Source: Candidatus Parcubacteria bacterium (lineage in GTDB: Bacteria; Patescibacteria; Paceibacteria; UBA9973; UBA918). From it: a stretch of 64,000 nt of DNA. The stretch covers positions 109,531-173,530 of the forward strand of contig JAKFXN010000003.1 in the NCBI GenBank assembly GCA_021731405.1, read 5' to 3'. Numbering within the stretch: position 1 is the stretch's first letter; the number at the start of each line of letters is the position of its first letter. The notes under the pieces are model-generated. The model had not been told where the DNA came from, did no database searches, and was given only the letters and a program-made list of their open reading frames with translations. Below, piece by piece: positions 49,290 through 56,256 of the stretch. The translations under genes were made by a program, and so were the position numbers.

Positions 49290-50705
49290 ATGAGTACTAT
49301 CGCAGAATTACGAAGACAGTTTATTGCTGGTGAGCGTACGCCACTTGAAGTTTTTGACGAAGCGCTAGCAATCATTAAAGAAAAAAACGCAGACATTAAT
49401 GCGTTTTTAGAAGTATATGAAGATGCTCGTAGTGAGGCTGAAGTAGCTACGAAGCGTTACCAGACTGAAAAAGAAAACACCCCACCACTTCTTGGTATTC
49501 CACTGGCTATCAAAAATAATATTCTTATTAAGGGAAGAAAAGCGACTGCCGCGTCTAAGATTCTCGAAAACTATACTGCCACCTACGACTCAACTGTTAT
49601 TGCGCGTCTGAAAATGGCTGGAGCTATCTTTGTGGGAGCAACTAACATGGATGAATTTGCGATGGGAGGTTCAACTGAGAACTCCGCTTTTGGAGTGACC
49701 AAAAATCCACTTGATACGAAACGAGTACCAGGAGGTTCGTCTGGAGGCTCTGCCGCTGCTGTGGCAATGGGTGTTGTGCCGGCTGCGATGGGAACAGATA
49801 CTGGAGGTTCTATTCGGCAACCTGCGAGCTTCTGTGGGTTGGTTGGTTTTAAGCCTACCTATGGTGCAGTGTCTCGTTTTGGACTGATTGCAATGGGATC
49901 TTCACTCGACCAAGCGGGCCCACTCACCAATACCGTAGCTGACGCTGAACTTCTGCATGGGGTCATTAGTGGGGTAGATTCACATGACGCAACTACCATC
50001 ACTGAGGACACGTACGTGAGTCGACCACTTAAGGAAACATACACGTTTGGCATTCCGCGAAAGTTTTTGGCTGACGGCATTGATCCGGACGTACTTGAGA
50101 CTTTTAATGCTCACGTCGATTCACTTAAGGCGCAAGGACACACGATTGTTGATATTGATTTACCAATCTTTGAAAAAGGTCTAGCAGCGTACTATATCGT
50201 GATGCCTGCTGAGGTGTCTTCAAACCTAGCTCGCTTTGATGGTATGCGGTACGGGCTCTCTGTAGAAGGAGATACCTTACTCGACGTGTATCAAAAAACC
50301 CGGGCCCAAGGTTTTGGAAAAGAAGTAAAACGGCGTATTTTGCTCGGTACCTATGTATTGTCTTCAGGTTATTATGATGCCTATTACGGTAAGGCAGAGC
50401 TCGTTCGTACCAAAATGCGCGCAGAACTTACTGAGACATTCAAACAAGTTGATTTTATTGTTATCCCAACCGCACCAACACCTGCTTTCAAGATAGGTGA
50501 ACAGGAAGACCCCTTGGCAATGTATCGACAAGATATTTTTACGGTGCCGGTGAATTTAACAGGCGTGCCGACACTGGCATTCCCCATGGGAACAGTAACA
50601 AGAGAGGGTGTGAGTCTTCCAGTTGGGGTACAATATATAGCACCACATGGTGAAGATGCTCGTTTGTTTTCTATCGGTAAAAAAGTATACGACGAGCGAC
50701 CATAA
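49290..50705 (+). CDS. gatA: Aspartyl/glutamyl-tRNA amidotransferase subunit A
   Basis: A 471-residue amidase-signature enzyme that releases ammonia from glutamine. The Ser-cisSer-Lys triad is visible as Lys in GIPLAIKNN, and the Ser pair in GGSSGGSAAAVA and GTDTGGSIRQPAS. Full family length. The gene pair with gatC indicates indirect charging of Gln and/or Asn tRNAs; a tRNA-Gln is in this window at 60999. Confidence 0.95.
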   Translation: MSTIAELRRQFIAGERTPLEVFDEALAIIKEKNADINAFLEVYEDARSEAEVATKRYQTEKENTPPLLGIPLAIKNNILIKGRKATAASKILENYTATYDSTVIARLKMAGAIFVGATNMDEFAMGGSTENSAFGVTKNPLDTKRVPGGSSGGSAAAVAMGVVPAAMGTDTGGSIRQPASFCGLVGFKPTYGAVSRFGLIAMGSSLDQAGPLTNTVADAELLHGVISGVDSHDATTITEDTYVSRPLKETYTFGIPRKFLADGIDPDVLETFNAHVDSLKAQGHTIVDIDLPIFEKGLAAYYIVMPAEVSSNLARFDGMRYGLSVEGDTLLDVYQKTRAQGFGKEVKRRILLGTYVLSSGYYDAYYGKAELVRTKMRAELTETFKQVDFIVIPTAPTPAFKIGEQEDPLAMYRQDIFTVPVNLTGVPTLAFPMGTVTREGVSLPVGVQYIAPHGEDARLFSIGKKVYDERP

Positions 50706-50717
50706 GCTGGTCTTATA

Positions 50718-51353
50718 ATGGATCCAATTGTTTCAGCTGAATATTCAAGTATTGCCACGACAGTTAGTCTTACTACTGACGGAGCTGGTATTTTTGGTAA
50801 TATTTTTGAAACAGCTTTTGATAGCGCTAATGCATCTTCTTTCTTTACACTTGATAGCATTCTCTCACTCTTAAATACTATTTGGCTTGTCTACGTTGTT
50901 TTTGCGTACATACTTTGTATTTTAATGTTAGTTCTGTACGTGTACGCATCTGCAGGCAAAAAGCAGCTCCAAGATTTAGATGATGAAGCACGTGAACAAC
51001 GTGAACGACTCTATGAAGAGCACTTTAAAGGAATTCCTAAAAATAGTCGGATTGAAGACATGTTGACCCACAGCGCATCTGACAGTCCAAATGATTGGAA
51101 ATTAGCAATTATTGAAGCTGACATAATCTTGGACGAAATCCTGAAAGAAGCAGGGTACTTAGGAGCAACTCTTGGTGATCGACTAAAAAGTATTTCTCCC
51201 ACTCAGCTGCAATCTCTTGATGATGCTTGGCAGGCCCATAAAGTGCGTAACCAAATCGCCCATGCTGGCTCAGATTTTGTTTTGACTCGGAAGTTGGCTG
51301 AAGACACTATTAAGCAATATCGGCGCGTGTTTTACGAACTTGGGGTGCGCTAG
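50718..51353 (+). CDS. Membrane protein with HEPN-like Rx4H motif
   Basis: A 211-residue protein: one strong membrane segment (about 55-77), a charged linker, and a C-terminal helical domain (about 115-211) with AWQAHKVRNQIAHAGSDFVLTRKLAEDTIKQYRRVFYELG. The RNQIAH stretch fits the R-x4-6-H motif of HEPN ribonuclease-like domains. No known family is otherwise recognised. It may be a membrane-tethered nucleic-acid-related protein; catalysis is only a suggestion. Confidence 0.65.
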   Translation: MDPIVSAEYSSIATTVSLTTDGAGIFGNIFETAFDSANASSFFTLDSILSLLNTIWLVYVVFAYILCILMLVLYVYASAGKKQLQDLDDEAREQRERLYEEHFKGIPKNSRIEDMLTHSASDSPNDWKLAIIEADIILDEILKEAGYLGATLGDRLKSISPTQLQSLDDAWQAHKVRNQIAHAGSDFVLTRKLAEDTIKQYRRVFYELGVR

Positions 51354-51405
51354 TAAGTTGCAATTATGTCAAAAATGAGGTACTTTCTTGTGTACCGAAG
51401 TATAT

Positions 51406-51476
51406 AGCGGGTTAGAGGAGAGGTACCTCGGGAGGCTCATAACCTCCAGACTCCGGTTCGATTCCGGAACCCGCAA
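51406..51476 (+). tRNA. tRNA-fMet (initiator, anticodon CAT)
   Basis: A cloverleaf with residues 2-7 GCGGGT pairing with ACCCGC, and A1 opposite A72 unpaired, the mismatch that marks initiators. U8-A9 are followed by D-stem GAGG/CCTC, anticodon arm GGAGG-CTCATAA-CCTCC and T-arm TCCGG-TTCGATT-CCGGA. The anticodon stem has only two of the usual three consecutive G-C pairs. CCA is not encoded. Confidence 0.88.
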
Positions 51477-51479
51477 CAA

Positions 51480-51520
51480 AATAACAAAACCAGCACCCTA
51501 GGTGCTGGTTTTGTTATTTT
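51480..51520 (+). terminator. tRNA-fMet terminator
   Basis: The 18-bp stem with inner CCAGCACC-CTA-GGTGCTGG is followed by a T-run. Confidence 0.88.
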
Positions 51521-51765
51521 GTCAGGGTTCACAGAGCCAACTGCTTGGCTCTGGTCGGGATCGAACAACCGCAGCGATGCCGTAGGCGAGCGAGGTGGGT
51601 GAGAAATGGGACGGGACCCATTTCGCAAGGCTCATATAGTATCTTTTGAACGAAGTGAGAAAAGAGACATATGAGTGGACAGAATCTGTAAGATTCGAGA
51701 ACACTTAGTAGATTTGGAGTGGAACGAACAAATATACTTAGTGATTCGTGACTCATTCCGGAACC
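51521..51765 (+). repeat. tRNA-3'-end palindromic element E4 (downstream of tRNA-fMet)
   Basis: An inverted tRNA 3'-end copy (51521-51566) is split by hairpin CAGAGCCAA/TTGGCTCTG. It is followed by the 186-bp core (51567-51752), identical to E5 except for one base, and a direct copy ATTCCGGAACC of the tRNA 3' end (51755-51765). The core holds hairpins GAAATGGG/CCCATTTC, CTCATAT...ATATGAG and CACTTAGTA...TACTTAGTG. Confidence 0.85.
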
Positions 51766-51820
51766 ACTTGTCCCTCAATTTTCCATTGCCCGCCTGTTCG
51801 CAGAGAAGTACAATTAACCT

Positions 51821-51973
51821 ATGAGTAAAAATCATTCTGGACGACCATTAAACGTGAATCATCATATGGGCAAAACGGCACCGCTGGGTAAGCACATGCA
51901 ACCGCGTCGGGTCGCTTCACGGATGGAAGGTGCCCCTCGAAACGAACAACGGAAAGCGGGAAAAGGTAAGTAG
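51821..51973 (+). CDS. Small basic protein (50 aa), probably leaderless
   Basis: A 50-residue His/Arg/Lys-rich protein (MSKNHSGRPLNVNHHMGKT...RKAGKGK). TACAAT ends 6 nt before ATG, the same leaderless arrangement as the confirmed core genes, which is the main reason to accept it. No homologue is recognised; a nucleic-acid-binding or ribosome-associated role is conceivable from composition. Confidence 0.55.
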   Translation: MSKNHSGRPLNVNHHMGKTAPLGKHMQPRRVASRMEGAPRNEQRKAGKGK

Positions 51974-52019
51974 GTTATAAGTTGAGCTTGTTCTCAATCT
52001 CTTGTATATTGCTTGTATT

Positions 52020-52721
52020 ATGCAATGCGTTATTTTAGCTGCAGGAAAAGGAACCCGCTTGCGCCCACTCACTGAACACACCCCAAAGCCTCTTGTGAAG
52101 GTGGCTGGCAAGCCCTTATTGGAACATATTGTCGAAGCACTTCCGAGTTCTGTAGACGAAATTATTTTAGTGACTGGTTATTTAGAACAACAGATTAAAG
52201 ATTACTGTGGTTCAGAATTTCACGGCAAAAAAGTTACGTACGTAACACAAGTTGAGCAGAAGGGTACCGCGCACGCGTTGTGGCTCTGTAAGGACCTATT
52301 AAAGGGAAGATTCCTTTTTATGTTTGCTGACGACCTTCATGGCCCAAACGACATCGCTCGCGCTACTTCCTACGTACGCTCTATGCTTACACTGACTACC
52401 AACACACCAGAGAAGTTTGGTATTGTGGTCCGTCATCCTGATGGGACACTGGCTCAGATTATAGAGAAGCCAGAACATCCACCATCAAACCTAGCCTCAA
52501 CTGGAGTGATGGTGCTTGATGATAATATCTTTAAGTACGACCCATACGCCAAAGAAACAAAGGGAGAGTACTACCTTACCGACGTGATTCAGGAATATGC
52601 TAAAGAGTATCCAATTGCGGTAGTGGAACAGTCTCTTTGGATTCCTATTGGGTACCCAGAAGACATAGCAAAAGCCGAAGAAATCTTGGCTGCGAACATT
52701 GATTCTCGGCCTAAAATGTAG
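52020..52721 (+). CDS. Sugar-1-phosphate nucleotidyltransferase
   Basis: A 233-residue NTP-transferase-fold enzyme. The nucleotide-binding signature LAAGKGTRLRPLTEHTPKPLVKVAGKPL is at residues 6-33, with the metal-site FMFADDLHG and the sugar-binding EKPEHPPSNLASTGVMVLDD. It resembles glucose-1-phosphate thymidylyl/uridylyl- and mannose-1-phosphate guanylyltransferases; the exact sugar is undetermined. The start at MQCVIL removes a non-conserved six-residue extension. Confidence 0.88.
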   Translation: MQCVILAAGKGTRLRPLTEHTPKPLVKVAGKPLLEHIVEALPSSVDEIILVTGYLEQQIKDYCGSEFHGKKVTYVTQVEQKGTAHALWLCKDLLKGRFLFMFADDLHGPNDIARATSYVRSMLTLTTNTPEKFGIVVRHPDGTLAQIIEKPEHPPSNLASTGVMVLDDNIFKYDPYAKETKGEYYLTDVIQEYAKEYPIAVVEQSLWIPIGYPEDIAKAEEILAANIDSRPKM

Positions 52722-52759
52722 TATCTTTTTGCAACTGTCATCTAGGCAGTAATACGTCT

Positions 52760-52833
52760 GTCGACGTAGCTCAGTTGGTTAGAGCGTAGCACTCATAAAG
52801 CTAAGGTCGGAGGATCGTTCCCTCCCGTCGACA
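52760..52833 (+). tRNA. tRNA-Met (anticodon CAT) with unusual T-loop
   Basis: Acceptor GTCGACG/CGTCGAC, D-arm GCTC-AGTTGGTTA-GAGC, anticodon arm TAGCA-CTCATAA-AGCTA (A31 opposite A39), T-arm GGAGG-ATCGTTC-CCTCC. The T-loop has A54 and T58 instead of the near-universal T54 and A58. It could be elongator Met or, less likely, lysidine-type Ile2. Confidence 0.82.
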
Positions 52834-52939
52834 CAAAGAAAATGCCTTGGCTTTTTCTGGCCTGAGATATTGCCCTTTTTTACGAAAGTGTATATACTCT
52901 TGCCACCAGTCTCAGAAATGGCATTGGAACCGCATAACT

Positions 52940-53013
52940 GCGGTGGTAGCTCAACTGGTTAGAGCACCCGCCTGTCACGCGGGAGGTTGCGGGTTCGAGT
53001 CCCGTCTACCGCG
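52940..53013 (+). tRNA. tRNA-Asp (anticodon GTC)
   Basis: Acceptor GCGGTGG/CTACCGC, D-arm GCTC/GAGC, anticodon arm CCCGC-CTGTCAC-GCGGG, T-arm GCGGG-TTCGAGT-CCCGT, discriminator G. CCA is not encoded. Confidence 0.94.
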
Positions 53014-53023
53014 CACAATAAAG

Positions 53024-53046
53024 AATCGGCGAAAGCCGATTTTTTT
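53024..53046 (+). terminator. tRNA-Asp terminator
   Basis: AATCGGC-GAAA-GCCGATT followed by TTTTTT. Confidence 0.88.
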
Positions 53047-53047
53047 G

Positions 53048-53293
53048 TGCGCGGTAGAAGAAAAGTGCTCGGGCACTTTTCGTCGGGACTCGAAAACCGC
53101 AGCGATGCCGTAGGCGAGCGAGGTGGGTGAGAAATGGGACGGGACCCATTTCGCAAGGCTCATATAGTATCTTTTGAACGAAGTGAGAAAAGAGACATAT
53201 GAGTGGACAGAATCTGTAAGATTCGAGAACACTTAGTAGATTTGGAGTGAAACGAACAAATATACTTAGTGATTCGTGACCGAGTCCCGTCTA
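53048..53293 (+). repeat. tRNA-3'-end palindromic element E5 (downstream of tRNA-Asp)
   Basis: Inverted tRNA-Asp 3' end TGCGCGGTAGA (53048-53058), then hairpin GAAAAGTGC/GCACTTTTC, then the inverted T-arm CGGGACTCGAA (53084-53094). The 186-bp core (53095-53280) differs at one base from E4. The direct copy CGAGTCCCGTCTA (53281-53293) closes it. Confidence 0.87.
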
Positions 53294-53324
53294 AAAAATC
53301 TAAATTTCTGTTATAGTACAAGCC

Positions 53325-54821
53325 ATGAAATCACCACTCGTTATTTATTGGTCTCGACGCGATTTTCGCTTGGCTGATAATCCAGCTCTTTTAGCTGCGC
53401 TTCTGCATAGCAAAAAAGAAAATATACCCTTCCTTCCTATTTTTATCTTGGAGGATTATATGACAGAAGGAAATCCAATTCATCAGTTTGGTCTGCCTTC
53501 ACGCTGGTTTTTGTCTCGAGCCTTACCTGACTTTGCTTCTCAGTTCAAAGACTTTGTTATTTATAAAGGCAAGGCGGTCGTAACTCTCAAAGCAATAGCT
53601 GAACACGTTGATGTGACTGTCTATGTAAATGATGATGTGTATGTAGATTTTTATACGCAGGTTGAGAAACTGCAAGCAGCAGGTATTACTGTCCACGTGT
53701 CTGAGGATGCTCTTTCTGTACCAAAAGACACTCGTTCTCAAGAAGGAAAATTATATAGCGTCTTTACTCCCTTTAAGAAAAATGTCTGGGTAAAATTTGT
53801 ATCCACCAAAGTGCAAAAGAAAGCTGAAGTGACAGATGTGTTGACTCTCACCAGAGCAGAGCGTCAGCTTTTGCCAAAAGAAGTTGTCGCGACGACAGAA
53901 GCACTTGAAGTAGAGTTTAGGAAAAGTCGCTTACTACAAGCAGGGAAGCATATAATCGACCTAGACACACTTACTGCTGCTCCAGAGTTCCAAGATTGGT
54001 ATATCAGTGAAGCAGAAGCGCTAGAGCGTTTTAAAGGGTACTTACAAAGCGGTGATCTTGATGGCTATAGAAAAAACCGTGATTCACTTGAGCTCGATGC
54101 TGTTGGGGCAGGAAAGACTTCCAAAATGAGTCTGGCCTTGGCGTGGGGTTTAGTATCTTCACGAACGCTCGTCTCACTTATTCAAAGACATTTTGAAGAA
54201 TCATTTGATAATCCATTTTCTTCTAGGGTAAGTGAAGGAGCCCTTACCTACATCTCTGAACTTATCTGGCGGGAGTTTTATCGCTACCAATTGTTTCACC
54301 ATCCTGAGCTTATGGACACTGAGTTTCAGGAACGATTCCGAGGCACTATTGCCTGGGTGGAGGACAAAACAGCCGAGGCTCGATTCATTGCTTGGATAAA
54401 AGGCGAAACAGGCTACCCGGTAGTTGATGCAGCGATGAAACAAATCGCTGAAACAGGATGGATGCATAACCGTTCGCGGATGGTTGTGGCTAGTATATTA
54501 ACTAAAAACTTAGGTGTTGATTGGCGCTGGGGGCAAGAATATTTTAGAGCGGCCCTCATTGATTTGGATGAAGCTTCTAATAATGGTGGCTGGCAGTGGG
54601 GTGCTTCAGTCGGAGCTGATCCAAAACCAATTCGTATTTTTAACCCTGAGCTCCAAGCCAAAAATTACGATGCTTCTGGTGCGTATCAAAAACGATGGTT
54701 AGAGTCAGACAAAAACTTCTCACTCTTAGCCCCAAGTGTGCCGATTGTGGAGCATAAGACTGCTCGAGAAGAGGCGCTAAAACGGTACGGTCTTTCTAAA
54801 GAAGAACCAAGAGATTATTAG
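53325..54821 (+). CDS. phr: Deoxyribodipyrimidine photolyase (CPD photolyase family)
   Basis: A 498-residue cryptochrome/photolyase-family enzyme that uses blue light to split pyrimidine dimers. The N-terminal Rossmann domain starts IYWSRRDFRLADNPAL. The FAD domain has EGALTYISELIWREFYRYQLFHHPEL, the WIKGETGYPVVDAAMKQIAETGWMHNRSRMVVASILTKNLGVDWRWGQEYF block and DLDEASNNGGWQWGASVGAD. TATAGT ends 7 nt before ATG. It suggests a sun-exposed aquatic or surface habitat. Confidence 0.94.
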   Translation: MKSPLVIYWSRRDFRLADNPALLAALLHSKKENIPFLPIFILEDYMTEGNPIHQFGLPSRWFLSRALPDFASQFKDFVIYKGKAVVTLKAIAEHVDVTVYVNDDVYVDFYTQVEKLQAAGITVHVSEDALSVPKDTRSQEGKLYSVFTPFKKNVWVKFVSTKVQKKAEVTDVLTLTRAERQLLPKEVVATTEALEVEFRKSRLLQAGKHIIDLDTLTAAPEFQDWYISEAEALERFKGYLQSGDLDGYRKNRDSLELDAVGAGKTSKMSLALAWGLVSSRTLVSLIQRHFEESFDNPFSSRVSEGALTYISELIWREFYRYQLFHHPELMDTEFQERFRGTIAWVEDKTAEARFIAWIKGETGYPVVDAAMKQIAETGWMHNRSRMVVASILTKNLGVDWRWGQEYFRAALIDLDEASNNGGWQWGASVGADPKPIRIFNPELQAKNYDASGAYQKRWLESDKNFSLLAPSVPIVEHKTAREEALKRYGLSKEEPRDY

Positions 54822-54832
54822 GAAATAAAAAA

Positions 54833-54856
54833 GGGCGGTTCCCATGGGAACCGCCC
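54833..54856 (-). terminator. 24-bp perfect palindrome, terminator of the 23S-like transcript
   Basis: GGGCGGTTCCC followed by AT and the exact complement. The T-run (TTTTTTATTT) lies on the minus-strand side, so it mainly terminates the minus transcript. Confidence 0.85.
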
Positions 54857-55160
54857 GGTATCAGAGGCTCAGTACTCTTGTCGCAACAATGTTTTATTGC
54901 GGCATAATCCGTTTGGATTAAGTTTCCTCATTCGGACATCTTTGGATTGTGGCTTGTGTGGCTAGCTAACCCAAAGCTTATCGCAGCCTACCGCGTCCTT
55001 CATCGAGTCTAAGCATGAACCACATCCTGATTCGGAGCAATGACACTAGCGTCTCATTTCTGATACCTCCGGCAGACCTCGCGATCTACCTTCACGGGCG
55101 TACAGAACGGTCACTGACAGAATGTGGTCATTTGTATCATAAGGCATTCTTTCTTAATTG
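54833..55160 (-). ncRNA. 23S-rRNA-domain-I-like small transcript
   Basis: On the minus strand about 90 nt (55010-54922) match the 5' domain of 23S rRNA: GACTCGATGAAGGACGCGG, CTGCGATAAGC and TCCGAATGAGGAAAC occur in the correct order and spacing. Outer segments GGTATCAGA (55067-55059) and TCTGATACC (54865-54857) can pair to close the domain. A candidate -10 TATACT lies at 55172-55167, and a strong terminator ends it. It may be a stand-alone RNA or a relic of an rRNA copy. Confidence 0.6.
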
Positions 55161-55239
55161 CAAGTAAGTATAAAATCTGAAAAGGTTTTGTTTTTATAGT
55201 TGAATTCTGCTAGGATGTGGACGCACGAGGAGTTAGAAA

Positions 55240-55400
55240 TGCTTGTGCAGTTGCCAATGTATGAAAATCATACATTGTCTGCTCTCGAACAAAATGTGGA
55301 CCATCACATTTGGTTTTGTCACAAATCACTTTTCCTTGAGCGAGCTCAAAAAAGTAATTTGTTCCAAAACCCAAAGCGCTTCACGCTTTGCTTCTCATTT
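55240..55400 (+). repeat. Hairpin cluster upstream of tRNA-Thr with a copy of its 5' end
   Basis: GCCAATGTA (55253-55261) repeats the first nine bases of the tRNA at 55401. It lies in a run of hairpins: AATGTATG/CATACATT, CAAAATGTG/CACATTTGGTTTTG, ACAAATCACTTTT/AAAAAGTAATTTGT and AAGCG/CGCTT. It resembles the downstream elements but sits on the 5' side. Confidence 0.55.
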
Positions 55401-55473
55401 GCCAATGTAGCTCAGCTGGTAGAGCAACGCCATGGTAAGGCGTAGGTCTCCGGTTCGATTCCGGACATTGGCT
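55401..55473 (+). tRNA. tRNA-Thr (anticodon GGT)
   Basis: Acceptor GCCAATG/CATTGGC, D-arm GCTC/GAGC, anticodon arm ACGCC-ATGGTAA-GGCGT, T-arm TCCGG-TTCGATT-CCGGA, discriminator T. CCA is not encoded. Confidence 0.95.
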
Positions 55474-55480
55474 CAAATAA

Positions 55481-55506
55481 AAAATCCCCAGGTGGGGATT
55501 TTTTTG
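55481..55506. terminator. Bidirectional terminator between tRNA-Thr and the small basic gene
   Basis: AAAATCCCC-AGGT-GGGGATTTT with flanking A and T runs. Confidence 0.88.
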
Positions 55507-55519
55507 TTTCTAGCCGCGT

Positions 55520-55741
55520 TCAACGCTTTTTGCTACGGTATTTTGAAGCATGCCGCTTCGCAGCTTTCTTCGGCGGCTTGCCACCAGCAGAAACTTTCAT
55601 GACTGGTGCTTGTCCACCTCGAAAGGTGGTATAGACAAAGCTCAGGATTTGACGTTGAGTCAAAATCTGACCTGTCTGATTGCAGCGATACCTCCCACGA
55701 CTGAGAGGTGTGAACGTCAGCGATTTTGTGAACGAGTGCAT
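55520..55741 (-). CDS. Small basic protein (73 aa), SD-led
   Basis: A 73-residue Lys/Arg-rich protein ending GGKPPKKAAKRHASKYRSKKR. AAGGAGG lies 6 nt before ATG. It is the second gene of a two-gene unit (the 57-residue gene ends 33 nt upstream) with a consensus-like promoter and a terminator. Function unknown; the tail suggests nucleic-acid contact. Confidence 0.62.
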   Translation of the reverse strand: MHSFTKSLTFTPLSRGRYRCNQTGQILTQRQILSFVYTTFRGGQAPVMKVSAGGKPPKKAAKRHASKYRSKKR

Positions 55742-55774
55742 GACACACCTCCTTGGTTAAGTAAAAAACCGTTT

Positions 55775-55948
55775 CTAAGCAGCTTTTTTACGCCTGCTTA
55801 ATTTGCGACGTTTGAACACCTGGGTGTTTTGCGGTCCCCAATTTTCCTTTTGGGGAGAACCGCGTCGAGCTTTTTTCGTGCAGTAGTGACCAATACATTG
55901 TTTGTATTTGCCGTCTCTGTCATAGAAAATCTGGGTGCGATATTTCAT
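55775..55948 (-). CDS. Small basic protein (57 aa), SD-led
   Basis: A 57-residue protein: MKYRTQIFYDRDGKYKQCIGHYC... with a C...HYC cluster, then a Lys/Arg-rich tail ending KRRKLSRRKKAA. AAAGG precedes the ATG by 6 nt. The upstream promoter is TTGACT-17 nt-TATAAG (56018-56023 and 55995-56000, minus strand). Paired with the 73-residue gene. Unknown function. Confidence 0.6.
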   Translation of the reverse strand: MKYRTQIFYDRDGKYKQCIGHYCTKKARRGSPQKENWGPQNTQVFKRRKLSRRKKAA

Positions 55949-55994
55949 CGGTTACCTTTCCGTGGAGTTGTGAGGAACGAATCTCTCTAGCTCA

Positions 55995-56023
55995 CTTATA
56001 CACTCGTTTTAGGTCCTAGTCAA
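55995..56023 (-). promoter_or_regulatory. Promoter of the small basic protein operon
   Basis: TTGACT and TATAAG with exactly 17 nt between them on the minus strand. It overlaps a divergent extended -10 (TGCTATAGT at 56039-56047). Confidence 0.7.
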
Positions 56024-56052
56024 AGCTTTTTAATTTTGTGCTATAGTACAAA

Positions 56053-56214
56053 AGTGTCATCGTACACAGCCGTTGCTGCAAGCAACTTTTGTTCTTTAAA
56101 CTGCACATTTCAACTTTCCAATCACATTACCAGTGTGTTTGGTGGGGTAGGTGACAAAAATCGCCAACCTGGAGCATGCTCCAAAAAAGCCCGGTCACCA
56201 GACTGGGCTTTTTT
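56053..56214 (+). ncRNA. Candidate small RNA upstream of prfB
   Basis: TGCTATAGT (56039-56047) is an extended -10. About 160 nt with no credible ORF end in a strong terminator (56183-56214, AAAAAGCCCGGTC/GACTGGGCTTTTT). GGAGCATGCTCC forms an internal palindrome. No RNA family recognised. Confidence 0.45.
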
Positions 56215-56256
56215 CTTAATAAACACCCCTCTTTATATTTGCTATACTAGATACTC

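Noticed and set aside
51522..51835. Open frames on the minus strand (with recurring CPLICLF- and SFKRYYMSLAKW-like peptides), also at 52975-53232
   Set aside because: They are read through the repeated palindromic elements; the same peptides recur only because the DNA repeats, and no SD or -10 precedes them.
51567..53280. Possible CRISPR-like direct repeats
   Set aside because: Only two distant copies of 186 bp with tRNA genes between them; no short regular repeat-spacer array and no cas genes.
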